Positions 44,392 through 57,151 of a stretch of DNA of 64,000 nt are shown piece by piece. Below the pieces are notes generated by a model. That model saw only the letters and a program-made list of their open reading frames with translations, ran no database searches and was not told where the DNA came from. The position numbers and the translations under genes are program-made. Positions within the stretch are counted from its first letter, which is position 1. Each line of letters begins with the position of its first letter. The stretch comes from Ziziphus jujuba. Taxonomy: Eukaryota; Streptophyta; Magnoliopsida; Rosales; Rhamnaceae. The stretch covers positions 7,122,001-7,186,000 of the forward strand of contig NC_083384.1 of assembly GCF_031755915.1 (NCBI RefSeq). The letters run 5' to 3'.

Positions 44392-47300
44392 ATGGTTAGA
44401 GAAGTAAAGCTAATCAAGGATATTCAAGCTCAACAAAGAGGTTGGACAGTAAAAGTGGTGGTTATTGAGAAAGCAATGCCACGAGTTTCTAAATCAAGTC
44501 CAAACAAATATCAAAGGTTAATCTTAGCTGATGAAGAAGTAAGTTTGTTTTGATAATATATTTATTTTGTATAATTTGTTTCATATATAACTCAATTTTA
44601 AGTCTCTTGTTTTTCTTATACAGGGTAATAAGATCCAAGCCACAATATATGGTGGAGACATCCACATCTTCTGAGACACACTCATAATTGGGAAAAATTA
44701 TTATATTTCTAATGCTTGGGTTAAAGAAATTGGTGCACAATATCAGATTGTTCAAAATAATTTGCAATGGACTATAAATGGTCGAACCATTGTGGAAGAA
44801 GTGACTGGAGATTCAGAGATAATTGTGCCTGCTGTTTACAACTTTGTTCCGTTCTCACGACTACACACTTATATTGATTCTCTATCCCACGTCGGTATGT
44901 TTGTCTATATAGTCAATTTGTTCAGCTATATTTTATAACTTTTCATTTATATTTAATTCATCATGTGGACAAATTTCTAATGATCTATAACATTTTAATT
45001 AACTTTTGAATTTGTTTATCATCAGATGTGATTGGAATAGCGATTGAAATCAAGCCAAAAAAGGAGATAATCACGAATGATGGCTTAGAGATTGTCCAAG
45101 AGATGACTTTGATGAATGATAAGTAAGTACTCCAAAAAAATAAAAATAATTATTAATTATTAAATAAGTTAATAAACATTTTTCTGAATTTTGATTTTAA
45201 TTTTATGGACAGTATGGATACTGTGATGCTCACCATGTGGAACCAATTTGTGAACAATGAATGTACTCAAATTTTGAATATTATGAATAGAAAACCAATC
45301 ATAATTGGATGTCGACTAAAAGTTAGCTCATATAATGGTATGTTTCCTTAATGACTACACTACAATTGATGTTATTTTTGAACAATTTTTATGTAATTAA
45401 AATAGTCAGCAATTTTCTAAATTAGTTTTTATTAATTCAATTTTTTACATGCATATTTGTATTATTTATATCATCATACAGGTATCTCGCTTTCAACCAA
45501 ATCCTCCAGTTCATTTGTTATTGAACTGGAGATACCACAAGCAGCTGCTTTATCAATTTGGTAAACTAATATTGGAGTTTAAATTTAGAACAATTTTTCT
45601 TGTATAAAAAATAAAAATAGCAATAATTAATTTGAGCAATTACAGGTATAATGCTAATGCTGAAAAAGCCATGGACATAATATGTGGAAGGATTGGTCTT
45701 GAGACAAAGTCACTGTCTACACTTCCTTCTGCTGAGGACATCATTACCATTAAGATGATAGATAATCAACTTAATACGGTAAATTTCTTGACTATTATTT
45801 TGTTTATAATTATTAACAACTATAATATTAAGATATGTTTGTACTTTTCATTATGTAAACAGAGGAGAAGCTTTTGGATTAATGGTCACATCAAAGTGAC
45901 AAATTTGATTCAACCTTTTTGGTACTTAAGCTGTGAAAAATGCATAAAAGCAACTGGATATGAATTTGAACAGAGGTTTAACTGCTTGTATTGCAGACAT
46001 GATCAAGTTAAAGCTATGCCAAGGTATGCATACAAATATTTGTTGTTATTATTATTATTATTATTGTTATTATCGTCCAATTATGCAATCATCATTATAT
46101 GATTGTAACTTACAACTACTGGGTTTTTTTCCCCATTAAAAACACACTAATTAATTATGCATGAAAAATTTATAATCAATGATATTATATTTTTCATCTC
46201 ACGTGTGAAACATAAGATAAAGCTTTGATCTAAATGAATAGGACAAGAATAGAACAGAAAAAAGATATGATTATACCTTGCACTGATCGATTTGTACATT
46301 TGTTGAGCCCCATAGCAATCACCCCATTCTACAACTTTTGCTCATTTATCAATATGCTGCATTTAAAAGTAAAAACAAGCTACATTATGATTGAGGATCG
46401 TGCTTGCTAGTCAAAATAATAAGATTTGTTGCAAGAAAAACTCCACTGTCTTTTGAGTATTTTCGGATATTTAGTTGCCATAATAATTGAGATCCACAAA
46501 AATTAATAATTGAAATTAATCATCATTATTTGAAACTCAAAAATCAAACTCAAACAGAGATCGTGTTTAAGGATTGCAACACAAAACAAAGAAAAATAAG
46601 AAAATGAGCCATCTTTTATGTTAAGCATGTTCATTAGGAATTTTTATTTATAGTTTAGTAAGCAAAATATAGAACTCCATAAATTTTTGTTCTCTAAATA
46701 CTTAGCTTATCTTTGTCATATAGATTATTACTTCATCTACATTATTACTTCATCAACTTTTGTTGTAATCCATTAGGTTAATGCCTCAATCTTTGCCTCT
46801 ACTCTCTCCATCCAGTGCCACTTCAATTTTGTATAATATGAAATACTTTATTCAATTATTGTATAAGACATTTCATATTATTTATTTTATGATTAATTAT
46901 AACCTCTAATTGGTAATTCTTCTTTTATTCAGGTGCCGAGTCATTGTTGATTTGATAGATGAGTCTTCATCATTGAGTGCTACATTCTTCGGAAATCAAG
47001 CTGAAAAATTTCTTGGTTGCACTGCATATGAGTTGATGAATAAATCTAATGGGGTAACATAATTCTTTTCATATGTGTTTGTGGAAATGACTGGTTAGTT
47101 TTAACTTGTTCTTTGAAAAAACATATATAAATGATGTAAATGCTTATGTGAGTACTAACTGTGAATCTTTCTTTTTTTTAGGATTCTGTTAAAGATATTG
47201 AAAAAATTGCCACATTATCTAGTAGTCATAAGCTTCTAATTCAAGTTAAAGCATCTAAACATGAATATCCTGATATTACAAGATGGAAATACACAATCCT

Positions 47301-47767
47301 TTCTGTTTGTGATACTATTTCAAAAGAAATCAACACATTAACACAAACAGATACTTCAAATGATGCTGAAGTTAGTCAAGTTTTAGAAATTGTTGAAGAG
47401 AAAAGTGGAAAATCATTAGGCATAACTGAATTGAGAGGTATGAACATGTTTGATACATTATATCCTAAGTGAAATTACATGAGCTTTTATTTAATGTTCT
47501 AATGCATATATATTGCAACTTTCAAAATCAGATATATCTGGAAGTGTTGACAATGCTAAGATAGAGCAAATGAGCAATGAAGATAAAGTCCTAGCTGATT
47601 TGGTTTCAAAGCCTACTGCAAGAAACAATACAATAAAGAAACTAAAGCTGATGATTTCCAAAAGTGCAGGTGAGGCAGATCCAATAGCGCTGAATCTTGA
47701 AAGTTCTCATTTACAATTTGGTGAAGGGAGTAGGAAGCAGTTTGCCGAGCTTAAAGACAATGCTTAA
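44392..47767 (+). pseudogene. RPA1-like single-strand DNA-binding protein gene of the Helitron
   Basis: Ten inferred exons with GT/AG borders and consistent phases: 44392-44538, 44624-44894, 45026-45122, 45213-45337, 45482-45560, 45646-45778, 45863-46023, 46933-47053, 47182-47437, 47532-47767. Together 1626 nt, 541 codons plus stop. OB-fold type segments (RLILADEEGNKIQATIYG; FSRLHTYIDS) and a C-terminal zinc ribbon (CEKC ... CLYC, RCRVIVDLIDE, ATFFGNQAEKFLG) mark the RPA 70-kDa subunit family; plant Helitrons commonly encode such proteins. One internal stop, TGA at 44672 (codon 66), interrupts an otherwise open frame. A polymorphism at that base would restore the frame. The role of RPA-like proteins in transposition is presumed, not proven. 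Confidence 0.8.
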
Positions 47768-48540
47768 TTCGTTATCATGGGAACCATCTTTTTGTTAATG
47801 TGGACATGATAGATTACTATCAGTTCATAAGTAGATTATTATCAGTCTTTTGTGAATTTATAGCATATTTAGACTATACTGTGATAGTTACACTAATATT
47901 ATTATTTTGTACATTGCAAAATGTAATAGAAATTGATTTAGGTATAACCTAATACATTTCTATTAAATCTTGAAATTTATCTTAGGAAGATAGCAATGAT
48001 GCTAAGATAGATTCATCTATGACACAAGTATTTTATGACAATTTTTCGTTTAAGGAAAGTAAAATAGTAATTATGAGTTTTTATGATTGTACTTATATTT
48101 CCTATGATCATTTTTTATTTTTTGTGTTTCTTTTAGTTAATATATAAATCCATGAATAAATTAAATTTCATGATAATGGACTAGAATCAAAATAAATTTT
48201 TTATGTTTTCATTAGTTTTAAAATTAATTTATTCTCACTAAATATCTAAAACATCTCAATATTGATATGTGTATAAAAAACAAATAAAATTGAAAGGATG
48301 AAGCTAGAATCTATTTATGAACAATAATGGTTTTTGCTTTTTCAGATTTTTTGCTTTTCTAGATTTTCTGTTCATCTAAGAGTTGGTGATGCAACCTTGC
48401 TGCCTTTATCTAGAAAGTAATTCATTCTCAAAAGGGCGTGTCCATACCTGAAGATAAAAGACTTGTTTTAAGTGTTCAAGTGGTGGAGGCTGATACATCG
48501 GACACCCATACATTGGATATTTTATATCAGACACCCATGT
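47768..48540. other. AT-rich spacer before the minisatellite
   Basis: No gene. Its last ~90 bases (GATACATCGGACACCCATAC, TTGGATATTTTAT) resemble 55585-55622 near the Helitron 3' end, which suggests a dispersed short repeat within the element. Confidence 0.5.
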
Positions 48541-49573
48541 CTCGGACACAACTTAGCTCGGACAGACATCGGTTAGCTCGGCCAGACACAACTTAGCTCG
48601 GACAGACATCAGTTAGCTCAGCCAAACACAACTTAGCTCGGCCAGACATAAGTTAGCTCGGCCAGAAACAACTTAGCTCGGACAGACATCAGTTAGCTCG
48701 GCCAGACATCAGTTAGCTCGGCCAGACATCAGTTAGCTTGGCCAGACACAAATTAGCTTGGCCAAACACAACTTAGCTCGGCCAGACATCAGTTAGCTCG
48801 GCCAGACATCAGTTAGCTCGGCCAGACATAACTTAGCTCGGCCAGACACAACTTAGCTCGGCCAGACATCAGTTAGCTCGGCCAGACACAACTTAGCTCA
48901 GCCAGACATCAGTTAGCTCGGCCAGACACAACTTAGCTCGGCCAGACACAACTTAGCTCGGACAGACATCAGTTAGCTCGGCCAGACACAACTTAGCTCA
49001 GCCAGACATCAGTTAGCTCGGCCAGAGAGTTAGCTCGGTCAGACACAACTTAGCTCAGACAGACATCAATTAGCTCGGCCAGACATTAGTTAGCTCGGCC
49101 AGACACAACTTAGCTCGGCCAGACATAAGTTAGCTCGGCCAGACATCAGTTAGCTTGGCCAGACACAACTTAGCTCGGCCAGACATCAGTTAGCTCGGCC
49201 AGACACAACTTAGCTCGGCCAAACATCAGTTAGCTCGGCCAGACACAACTTAGCTAGGCCAGACATCAGTGAGCTAGGCCAGACATCAGTTAGCTCGGCC
49301 AGACACAACTTAGATCGGCCAGACATCAGTTAGCTCGGCCAGACACAACTTATCTCGGACAGACATCAGTTAGCTCGGCCAGACACAACTTAGCTCGGCC
49401 AGACATCAGTTAGCTCGGCCAGACACAACTTAGCTCGGATAGACATCAGTTAGCTCGGCCAGACACAACTTAACTCGGCCAGACACAACTTAGCTCGGAC
49501 AGACATCAGTTAGTTCGGCCAGACACAACTTAGCTCGGTCAGACACAACTTAGCTCGGATAGACATCAGTTAG
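48541..49573 (+). repeat. Minisatellite of about fifty 20-bp units
   Basis: The unit is TTAGCTCGGCCAGACA followed by either CAAC or TCAG. The two variants are interspersed and often alternate, giving a ~40-bp higher-order period. Point variants (GGACAGACA, AGCTTGG, AGCTAGG) and one shortened unit near 49020 occur. There are no spacers. Far more GC-rich than the surrounding Helitron. Confidence 0.95.
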
Positions 49574-49576
49574 TTT

Positions 49577-49653
49577 TGATCCAATATGTATAAAAAAATA
49601 AATGTAAAATGAAGAAATAATTTATGTTTTGATTTGTATATAAATATGTGCAT

Positions 49654-49687
<34 letters not shown>

Positions 49688-50278
49688 TTTCAAAGTAAAT
49701 TAAAAAAAATAAATATTTTTGTTGAATATTTTATCATATGTGAGATGTAGTAAATTTTTTCACTTTAAATATTAAATAAATTTCTGTTAAATGGACTGGA
49801 CTTTTTTGTAAATAAATAATGGATTGGACTTACTCCAACTATTGCTTTGCATTAGCCTTTTATCTTTTATCTATTACGTTAATTAAAATCCTTGAATGTT
49901 CCATCACATATTTGATCTTCAACAGTTGCCATACTGGTGAGATCCACATTTTATGCTGCTTTTTTTATTTTGCCATACAGGTGTCAGGGGTTGTGGTATG
50001 GCATGCATTATGGTTATGATGACTTACAGTATGGTAAGGATAGAGTTGGTGTATTTTATACAAAATTCTGGACTTCATTATTGTACTTCAGAAAGGACTT
50101 TGACTTACCATGTAAGTAAAGATTTTGATTTATAATATTTTAAAGCCTATTTCCTTGGTTTTCAGTATTTAAATGCCATTGGCTTTTTTTCTTTTCTATT
50201 TTTTTTTTGTTTTCAGCTTTTCTCTCCTCCTACTCTCTTTATCAGTGACGACAAAGAACCTGAGAATTGTGTTATTCA
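49577..50278 (+). repeat. Direct repeat, copy 2
   Basis: Partner of 43279-43970, starting right after the minisatellite. It keeps ~50 bp (ATATTTTATCATATGTGAGA ...) that are lost in copy 1 where the minisatellite echo sits. Also contains an (AT)n tract near 49660-49683. Confidence 0.85.
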
Positions 50279-50520
50279 GGTATTTATACATTTGGCCTCA
50301 CTTTTTAGGTGTTTTTTTTTTTAAATAAAGAATTAGCAAGTGTGGTTTTCTTTAAATAAAAAATAGAAATTTTTTTTCTTTGCTGATGTCTCTATAAACA
50401 TTTTGTTTTTTAGGTGTTCGTTGTTGCTATAGCTTAAATTTGGCCTCACTTTTGTTTATTAGAGAGTTTGGTAAGCTTGTATATATTTTCAGTTCTAATT
50501 TATCATTGATAGGTGAGAGT

Positions 50521-53500
50521 ATGGAAAAACAAAAACAAGATCAACAAAAATATGATAGTATGTCAAATGCTAAAAGAGAAGAAAAAAATAAAAAACGAAG
50601 AGAGAAAAGGCTATTACATAATGAATTACTAAACATAAATGTTAGACGAGACCATTTATTTTTGAAAACTTCATTTGTTGAATGGCACAGTAATAACATT
50701 GGAAATACATCTGAAGCAATGATAGGTGTTGATGAAGGAAGAAGAAAAGAAGATAATTTAGGAATAGAAAACACCTATTCTAAAAAGAGCAAGATAAATG
50801 GTATGCATATAAAAGATAATGATAATTTAGTAATAGTTAATAAGAAGGAAGAACAATTAAGAAAAAGAAGAGAAAGATATGCAAAAAAATCGAAAGGGAA
50901 AAAAAACTAATTAATAAGCAACAAACCAAAGAAGGAAATGCACATAATGAAGTGTTAAAAATTATATATTTAGGATCTTCATCAAATCAGGTTGGTATTA
51001 ATGATGCAGAAAATTTACCCATTGGATATGTAACTAAGAGTGGCATAGTTAATGCACATTTGAAAAATCAAATTGAAAATGAGTCATTAATATCTAATAA
51101 AGGAACAAGTGTTTGTAAGAAAATAAAGCAACGAAAAAACATTTTGAAAGAAATAGTTAGTAGTGTGCATGTTCTATCAAATCCTACATTTTGTAATCAT
51201 TGCAATGCTAAAATATTACAATATGAACCCAAGGGATTTTGTTGTTCAAATGGAGAAGTTTTATTGGTTCATAATAAAATGCCTATTGAGTTGTATGAAT
51301 TATTTACTTTAGATGCTAAAGAAGCAAAAGAATTTAGAAAATATGTTAGAACCTACAATAATACATTTGCTTTCACTTCTTTTGGTGTCAAATATGATAA
51401 ACAACTTTGTATGAGAAATAAAGGTATTTACACTTTTCGTGTACAAGGACAGGTCTATCATTACATAAATGAATTGTTACCTATGGATAAGTAACCATCA
51501 TATCTACAATTATATTTTTACGACACTGAACATGAGTTAGAAAATCATCTTCGCTGTTCTAATTCAATGAATTTAATGTTGCCACAAAAAATAACCAAAA
51601 TTCTTTCTGTGAATCCTTATGTAAAGTTTTTTCGAAGCTTGAAAGATATTGAAAATTTACAAAATTATTCTATTCATATCAAATCTGATGTCGGATTAGA
51701 TCAGAGAGTGTATAATCTTCCCACTGCATCTCAAGTAACTGCTATATGGATAGAAGATATGAATTCTGAAAATAGAAATCGTGAAATTGTTGTGTATAAT
51801 CAAGCTGGATATAGTCATAAAATAGAATACTATTTTGGTTGTTATGATGCATTACAATATCCTTTGATATTTCCTTTTGGAGATGCTGGTTGGCATCAAG
51901 GAATAAAAAAAATTAACAAAAAAAAAAGACAATCATATTGTGAAGGTCAATTTTTGACCAATGTGACTGAAATGGATTCTATTGTAGACATGCTTGATAA
52001 GGAAACAGAAGGTGTATTTTTTTTTTTTTTAAACAACAGAATTTATGTATGTATATATATTTTCAATAGTCCTGCTAACTTATCTTCTTTGCAATTTTTC
52101 TATAGTGATGGGAATGAAGAAGAAAAGAAATAGCGTTTCATGTCGTGAGTATTATTCTTATAAGTTGCAAATTATATCACTAAATGATTCGATGATTTTG
52201 CATATAGGACGTCTTTTGCAACAATTTGTTGTAGATATGTATGTAAAATTAGAAACTTATAGGCTTGATTATTTTAGAAAAAATCAAACTGAGATTCGTG
52301 CTGAATTGTATCAAGGAATTATGGATAGTGTTGATGTTGGAGAACCTAGGGGCATAAAAGTTGGTCGAAGAATTATATTGCCTTCTACTTTTATCGGTGG
52401 TCCTAGAGATATGCGTAGAAGGTATATGGATGCAATGACTTTAGTTCAAATATTTGGAAAGCCAGATATTTTCCTTACTATGACATGCAATCCAAATTGG
52501 ATAGAAATTAAACAAGAATTGATAAAAAATGAGGAAGCACAAAATAGACCAGATTTAGTTTCACGTGTGTTTAGAGCTAAATTAGAAGAGTTGAAGAAAG
52601 ATCTTTTTAAAGATGAAATTTTTGGTCCAGTAGCTGCACATGTACATGTAATTGAATTTTAAAAAAGAGGTTTACCACATGCTCATATATTAATCATTTT
52701 AAAATCTAATTCAAAGTTACTATGTCCCGATATATTTGATAAGATTGTATGTGCTGAAATACCAAATAAGAATGATAATTTACATTTATTTTCTGCTGTA
52801 AAAAAACACATGATGCATGGACCTTGTGGAAAATTTAATCCTAAAAACATATGTATGAAAAAAGATGGTACTTGTAAAAATAAATTTCCTATGTCATTTA
52901 CATCAAAAACTGTTTTAGGGAAAAATTCTTTTCCATTGTATAGAAGACGTGATGATGGTTGTAAAGTTAAGGTTAGAGGATCTGTTCTAGATAATCGATG
53001 GGTGGTTCCTTACAATCCTTATCTGCTTGCAAAGTTTGACTGCCACATAAATGTTGAAATATGTTCTACAATAAAGGCTGTTAAATATTTATATAAATAT
53101 ATATACAAAGGACATGATAAAGTTGCAATGAATATAAAGTCATTTAAAAATGATGAAGATATTGATGAAATACATAGTTTTCAGTCTGCTAGATGGATAT
53201 CACCGCCTGAAGCGATGTGGAGAATTTATGGCTTTTCTTTAAATGAAATGCATCCACATGTAATGACATTACAAATTCATTTGGAAAATAAGCAAATGAT
53301 GAGTTTCAAGAATTCTGTTAATTTACAATCTGTTGTGAATAATGATTTCTTTGCAAAAACTATGCTTACTGAATATTTTGTTATGAATCGTGTAAATGTA
53401 AACAGTAGACAATTATTATATAGGGAGTTTCCTACACATTATGTTTGGTCCTCCCAATTTAAAACTTGGAATATACGCAAACGGTGTGATGTTGTTGGTA

Positions 53501-55430
53501 GAATTGTAAATATGAATCCATTTGATCATGAGAGGTATTATCTAAGATTATTATTAAATCATGTTAGGGGAGCCACATCTTTTGATGATCTTAAATGTGT
53601 AAATGGTGTTCAATGCTTATCATATCATGATGCAGCTTTGTTGCATGGTCTATTAGAATCTGATAATAGTTTTGAGTTATGCTTGGAGGAAGCATCTTTG
53701 TACCAAATGCCTTATAGTTTACGAAGGTTGTTTGCTATTTTATTAGTATATTGTAGTCCAAGTAATCAGAGAGATTTATGGATTAAATATGAGAAAGCAT
53801 TATCTGATGATTTTAAATATTTAAATTATAGTGATAGAGTTAAAAGATCAAAACTTTTAGGACATATTAACATTATCCTGGAATCAATGGGAAAAACTTT
53901 AGCTGATTATGATCTTTTGGAATTTGACATTGATGACAATGATATTCATGATGATAATAGAGAAATTAGTGAGGAATTATCGATTGTTATAAATGATGAT
54001 GATATTGCATGTGCACAATCTTTAAATATTGAACAAAAATATGCATACGAACAAATATTAGATAAAGTGTTCTCTAAAGTACCTGGTTTGTTTTTCATTG
54101 ATGGCCCTGGTGGAAGTGGAAAAACTTTCTTATATAAAACAATTCTTGCTGCTGTTAGATCAAAAGGTTTAATTGCCCTTGCTACAGCATCTTCAGGAGT
54201 TGCAGCTTCCATTTTACCTGGTGGAAGAACAGCTCATTCCAGGTTTAAAATACCTTTAGTGATGGAAGAACATAATACATGTCATGTTAGTAAACAATCA
54301 GGATTAGCGAAACTTATGAAAGATGCAAGTTTAATAGTATGGGATGAAGCTCCGATGGTAAAAAAGGAAGCAATTGAATCATTAGATAAGATGTTACAAG
54401 ATATAAATGAATGTGATTTGTTATTTGGTGGTAAAGTAGTTGTTTTTGGTGGGGATTTTAGACAAGTTCTTCCTGTAGTTCCAAAAGGTACTAGAGAAGA
54501 AGTTATAAATTCATCTTTAGTTAATTCATATTTATGGCCAAAATTACATAAAATAAAATTAAGTCAAAATATGCGAGCTCAATTTGATCCTTTATTTAGT
54601 CAATATTTGTTACGCATTGGTGATGGAGTTGAAGAATATATTCATGATGATTATATTAAATTGCCATGTCAAATGATTGTTCCAAATGTTGATAAAGAAG
54701 ATGCATTGGATAACTTAATTAAACATGTATTTCTTGAAATTGAAAAGTATGCTGAAAACTTAGATTTTATGATAAATAGAGCTATTTTAACACCTAAAAA
54801 TGATTATGTGGATCAAATTAATAATGTCTTAATAAATAGATTTGTAGGTGATACAATAACATATTATAGTTATGATGAATGTTTAGATAAAAGTCAACAA
54901 GATATTCATGAAGATTTCTTGAATATGTTAGTGCCTAATGGATTTCCTCCACATGAATTAAGATTAAAAGTAAATTGTCCAGTTATACTATTAAGGAATA
55001 TTAATCCTTCTGAAGGGCTATGCAATGGAACAAGATTAATTTGTCGTAGATTTGATCAAATGTGATAGATGCAGAAATTAGTGTTGGAGAATATCGAGGA
55101 AAAAGAGTTTTCTTACCTAGAATTCCATTTATGCCAATAGAGAATGTAAAAGATGTCGTACATTTTAAACGTAAACAATTTCCAATACGATTATGTTTTG
55201 CAATGACAATTAATAAAGCTCAAGGACAAACATTAGACTATGTTGGTGTATATTTATCGGAACCAGTTTTTTCTCATGGTCAGTTATATGTGGCTTTGTC
55301 TAGAGCAAAGATGGGACAATGTATAAAAATTTTGAATATTATGCCTTCAATAGATGAATTAGATTATACATTGACCAAAAATGTTGTATTTCATGAATTG
55401 TTGAGTTTAGTAAATTCTTCAAATAGGTAA
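50521..55430 (+). pseudogene. Helitron Rep-helicase (rolling-circle transposase), multiply broken
   Basis: From ATG 50521 (MEKQKQDQQ). A Lys/Arg-rich N-terminus is followed by a cysteine motif (CNHCNAK ... FCCSNGE), the Helitron-like N domain (YDALQYPLIFPFG, VSCREYYSYK), Rep motifs (GLPHAHIL, the HUH-type site; KYLYKYIYKG, the two-tyrosine site) and a Pif1/SF1 helicase (DGPGGSGKTFLYKT Walker A, LIVWDEAPM Walker B, VFGGDFRQVLPVVP, NKAQGQTLDYVGVYLS, YVALSRAK). An intron is likely at about 52012-52106. Lesions: frame change in the A-run near 50900, TAA at 51492, TAA at 52660 just before the HUH motif, and a one-base loss near 55055. Normally nicks and unwinds the Helitron; inactive here unless supplied in trans. 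Confidence 0.88.
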
Positions 55431-55815
55431 GCTCAATGTATGTTACTTATATTATTGATGTTATTTTTATTTATTTATTTATTTTAAATTTTCTGGTCAT
55501 TTTTTATATATTTGAAATCATGCTTTTGAACATATATGATTGTTTTGTTTTTTTAGGGATTGAGGTCAATTCCATTAGAACATATATGATACATCGGACA
55601 TCCATACACCGGATATTTTATGATGCGATTTGGATATTAAATTTATGAAAAACTTGGGATAAAATGATTAATTTCTTTATGTTTGTTAATAATTTAATAT
55701 TAAATCCTTCTAAACAAATTGAAAAATGTTAATTAAAAAAACTAATTTAACAATTTTTTATTCAAACTTTTCCATATTACTTAAAAGCTATTAAACATTC
55801 AAATTTTAATCCAAA

Positions 55816-55844
55816 CCACGTGCATCGCACGTGGCCATACCTAG
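55816..55844 (+). terminator. Helitron 3' hairpin and CTAG end
   Basis: A perfect 8-bp stem (CCACGTGC / GCACGTGG, 3-base loop), then CCATAC, CTAG and a host T in (TA)n. This is the rolling-circle replication termination signature of plant Helitrons. Confidence 0.85.
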
Positions 55845-56537
55845 TATATATATATCAGGTGTTTTGGGTGATTGGGGAAGGGTGGTCTTCTTCAACCCCG
55901 TGCAGTTCCTTGGTCCTTCCTCTTTCTGCAAATTCACCAAAACCAGCCACCATCTTCTTCTACGGTAGTACTCACCACGACCATCCTCGGACCAAGCATA
56001 TGGCCAACCAATTGGCAGCCGCCGCGTGGTTCCACCCCTTTTTCAAACTTGGGTATACATGATGGTCCAAGGGAGCATCAGAATGCCTTCTTCAACATAA
56101 TAAGGGCCTTCTCCCTTGGCCTTCTTCCCACCCAAATCAGTCAGTGAACATCCTTATCTGGGGAAGCCAGATGGCAAAATCGTGTTCATTTAATTTGACC
56201 ATATTTTCTATAGATATTAATAATTAAATTTATCTTTCTTTAATATATCTAGAATTTTCATTTTTCTTTAATATACCTAGAATTTATATTTCTTTAATGT
56301 ACATATATTAATAATTAAATTTATATTTCTTTAATATATCACATAAGAGAGGGGTACTTTGGTCCATTAAATATTAAATTGACTTTTACTAAGGATAAAA
56401 TTGACACTTCCATGGTCAAACCACTCGAAGGCAATTTGATAAGTTTTTCAAAATAAATGATGGCGAAATGTATCCAAAATTATTTTACATATAGACAGAT
56501 AAATTGTACCTACTGATTGTGCTGCCCATAATTGCAG
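55845..56537. other. Remaining intron 3 of ankyrin copy B
   Basis: 55858-56165 is less AT-rich and has overlapping open frames on the plus strand with no recognisable protein; it could be a captured or inserted scrap. 56440-56537 matches gene A sequence before exon 4 (AAATTATTTTACATAT ... GCCCATAA). Confidence 0.45.
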
Positions 56538-56582
56538 CAATAACCAGCTTGTACTCTGGCTTATGGATGTTCCTATGTGCTG
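56538..56582 (+). pseudogene. Copy B exon 4 (uninterrupted counterpart of the copia target)
   Basis: 45 nt between ATTGCAG and GTATGTG, phase 1 to 1, encoding A-I-T-S-L-Y-S-G-L-W-M-F-L-C-A. It shows the pre-insertion structure of the exon that carries copia in gene A (…TTGTACTCTGGCTT…). Confidence 0.8.
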
Positions 56583-57151
56583 GTATGTGTCTTAACTTAT
56601 CTTTAATTTCACCTCTCTATGTATATAGATATACACAGAACTAGATTCAAATTAAGAAGGTAATGTTTTTTACTATTTTTGGATTACACTAAGAAGTTCA
56701 AATAGGCTTTCTTTTTCTGTAAATAAAATTTTAATAAATTATTAAATTTATATTTGACCATTAATTAAATTTTAAATTCTTTTCATATTATTTAAAATTT
56801 AATAAAAAAATTTTATGTTAAAACGAGGTATATCAATTTGCATAGGTGTATATATTTGCATTTCTCATTAGCATTTCTTTCCTACTTTTTTTACAACATT
56901 TATTTCATATTTAATTCCACCCTATAAAGTGAAGACAATAAATATTTTTGGATACTTGTTATCCCTTAGTGTATAGTCATTTATTTGGCAGTTGATAATC
57001 ATTGTAATTAATTTTGAACCCATTATGTGTTAATTAATTATAGATTACTTTTTGAAAGGCCTTAAACAACCCTTAATTGGAAAGTTGAAGTGCATTTCTA
57101 TCTAACTATTAATTAAATTCTTTATGAACAAATTGCTATTAATATGGATCG

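Larger units (their letters stand above)
41903..55844 (+). mobile_element. Composite Helitron carrying RPA-like and Rep-helicase genes
   Basis: Rolling-circle transposon. The proposed 5' end is TCCTTTAGT preceded by A in a (TA)n tract. The 3' end is a perfect hairpin CCACGTGC/GCACGTGG (55816-55834) followed by CCATAC and CTAG at 55841-55844, then T: hairpin + CTRR + A/T target as expected. It contains a duplicated 5' region, a second internal 3'-like end (43253-43278), direct repeats, an RPA1-like gene, a minisatellite and a Rep/Pif1-helicase gene. All coding parts have lesions, so this copy is probably not autonomous. The 5' boundary is less certain than the 3' one. Confidence 0.75.

Noticed and set aside
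48541..49573. CRISPR-like regular repeat array
   Set aside because: Units are contiguous with no unique spacers, in a plant Helitron; it is a minisatellite.
55820..56147. Possible small gene (frames of 80 and 91 codons) just after the Helitron
   Set aside because: Two overlapping frames, no recognisable motif, one starting inside the Helitron hairpin; described only as an unassigned segment.
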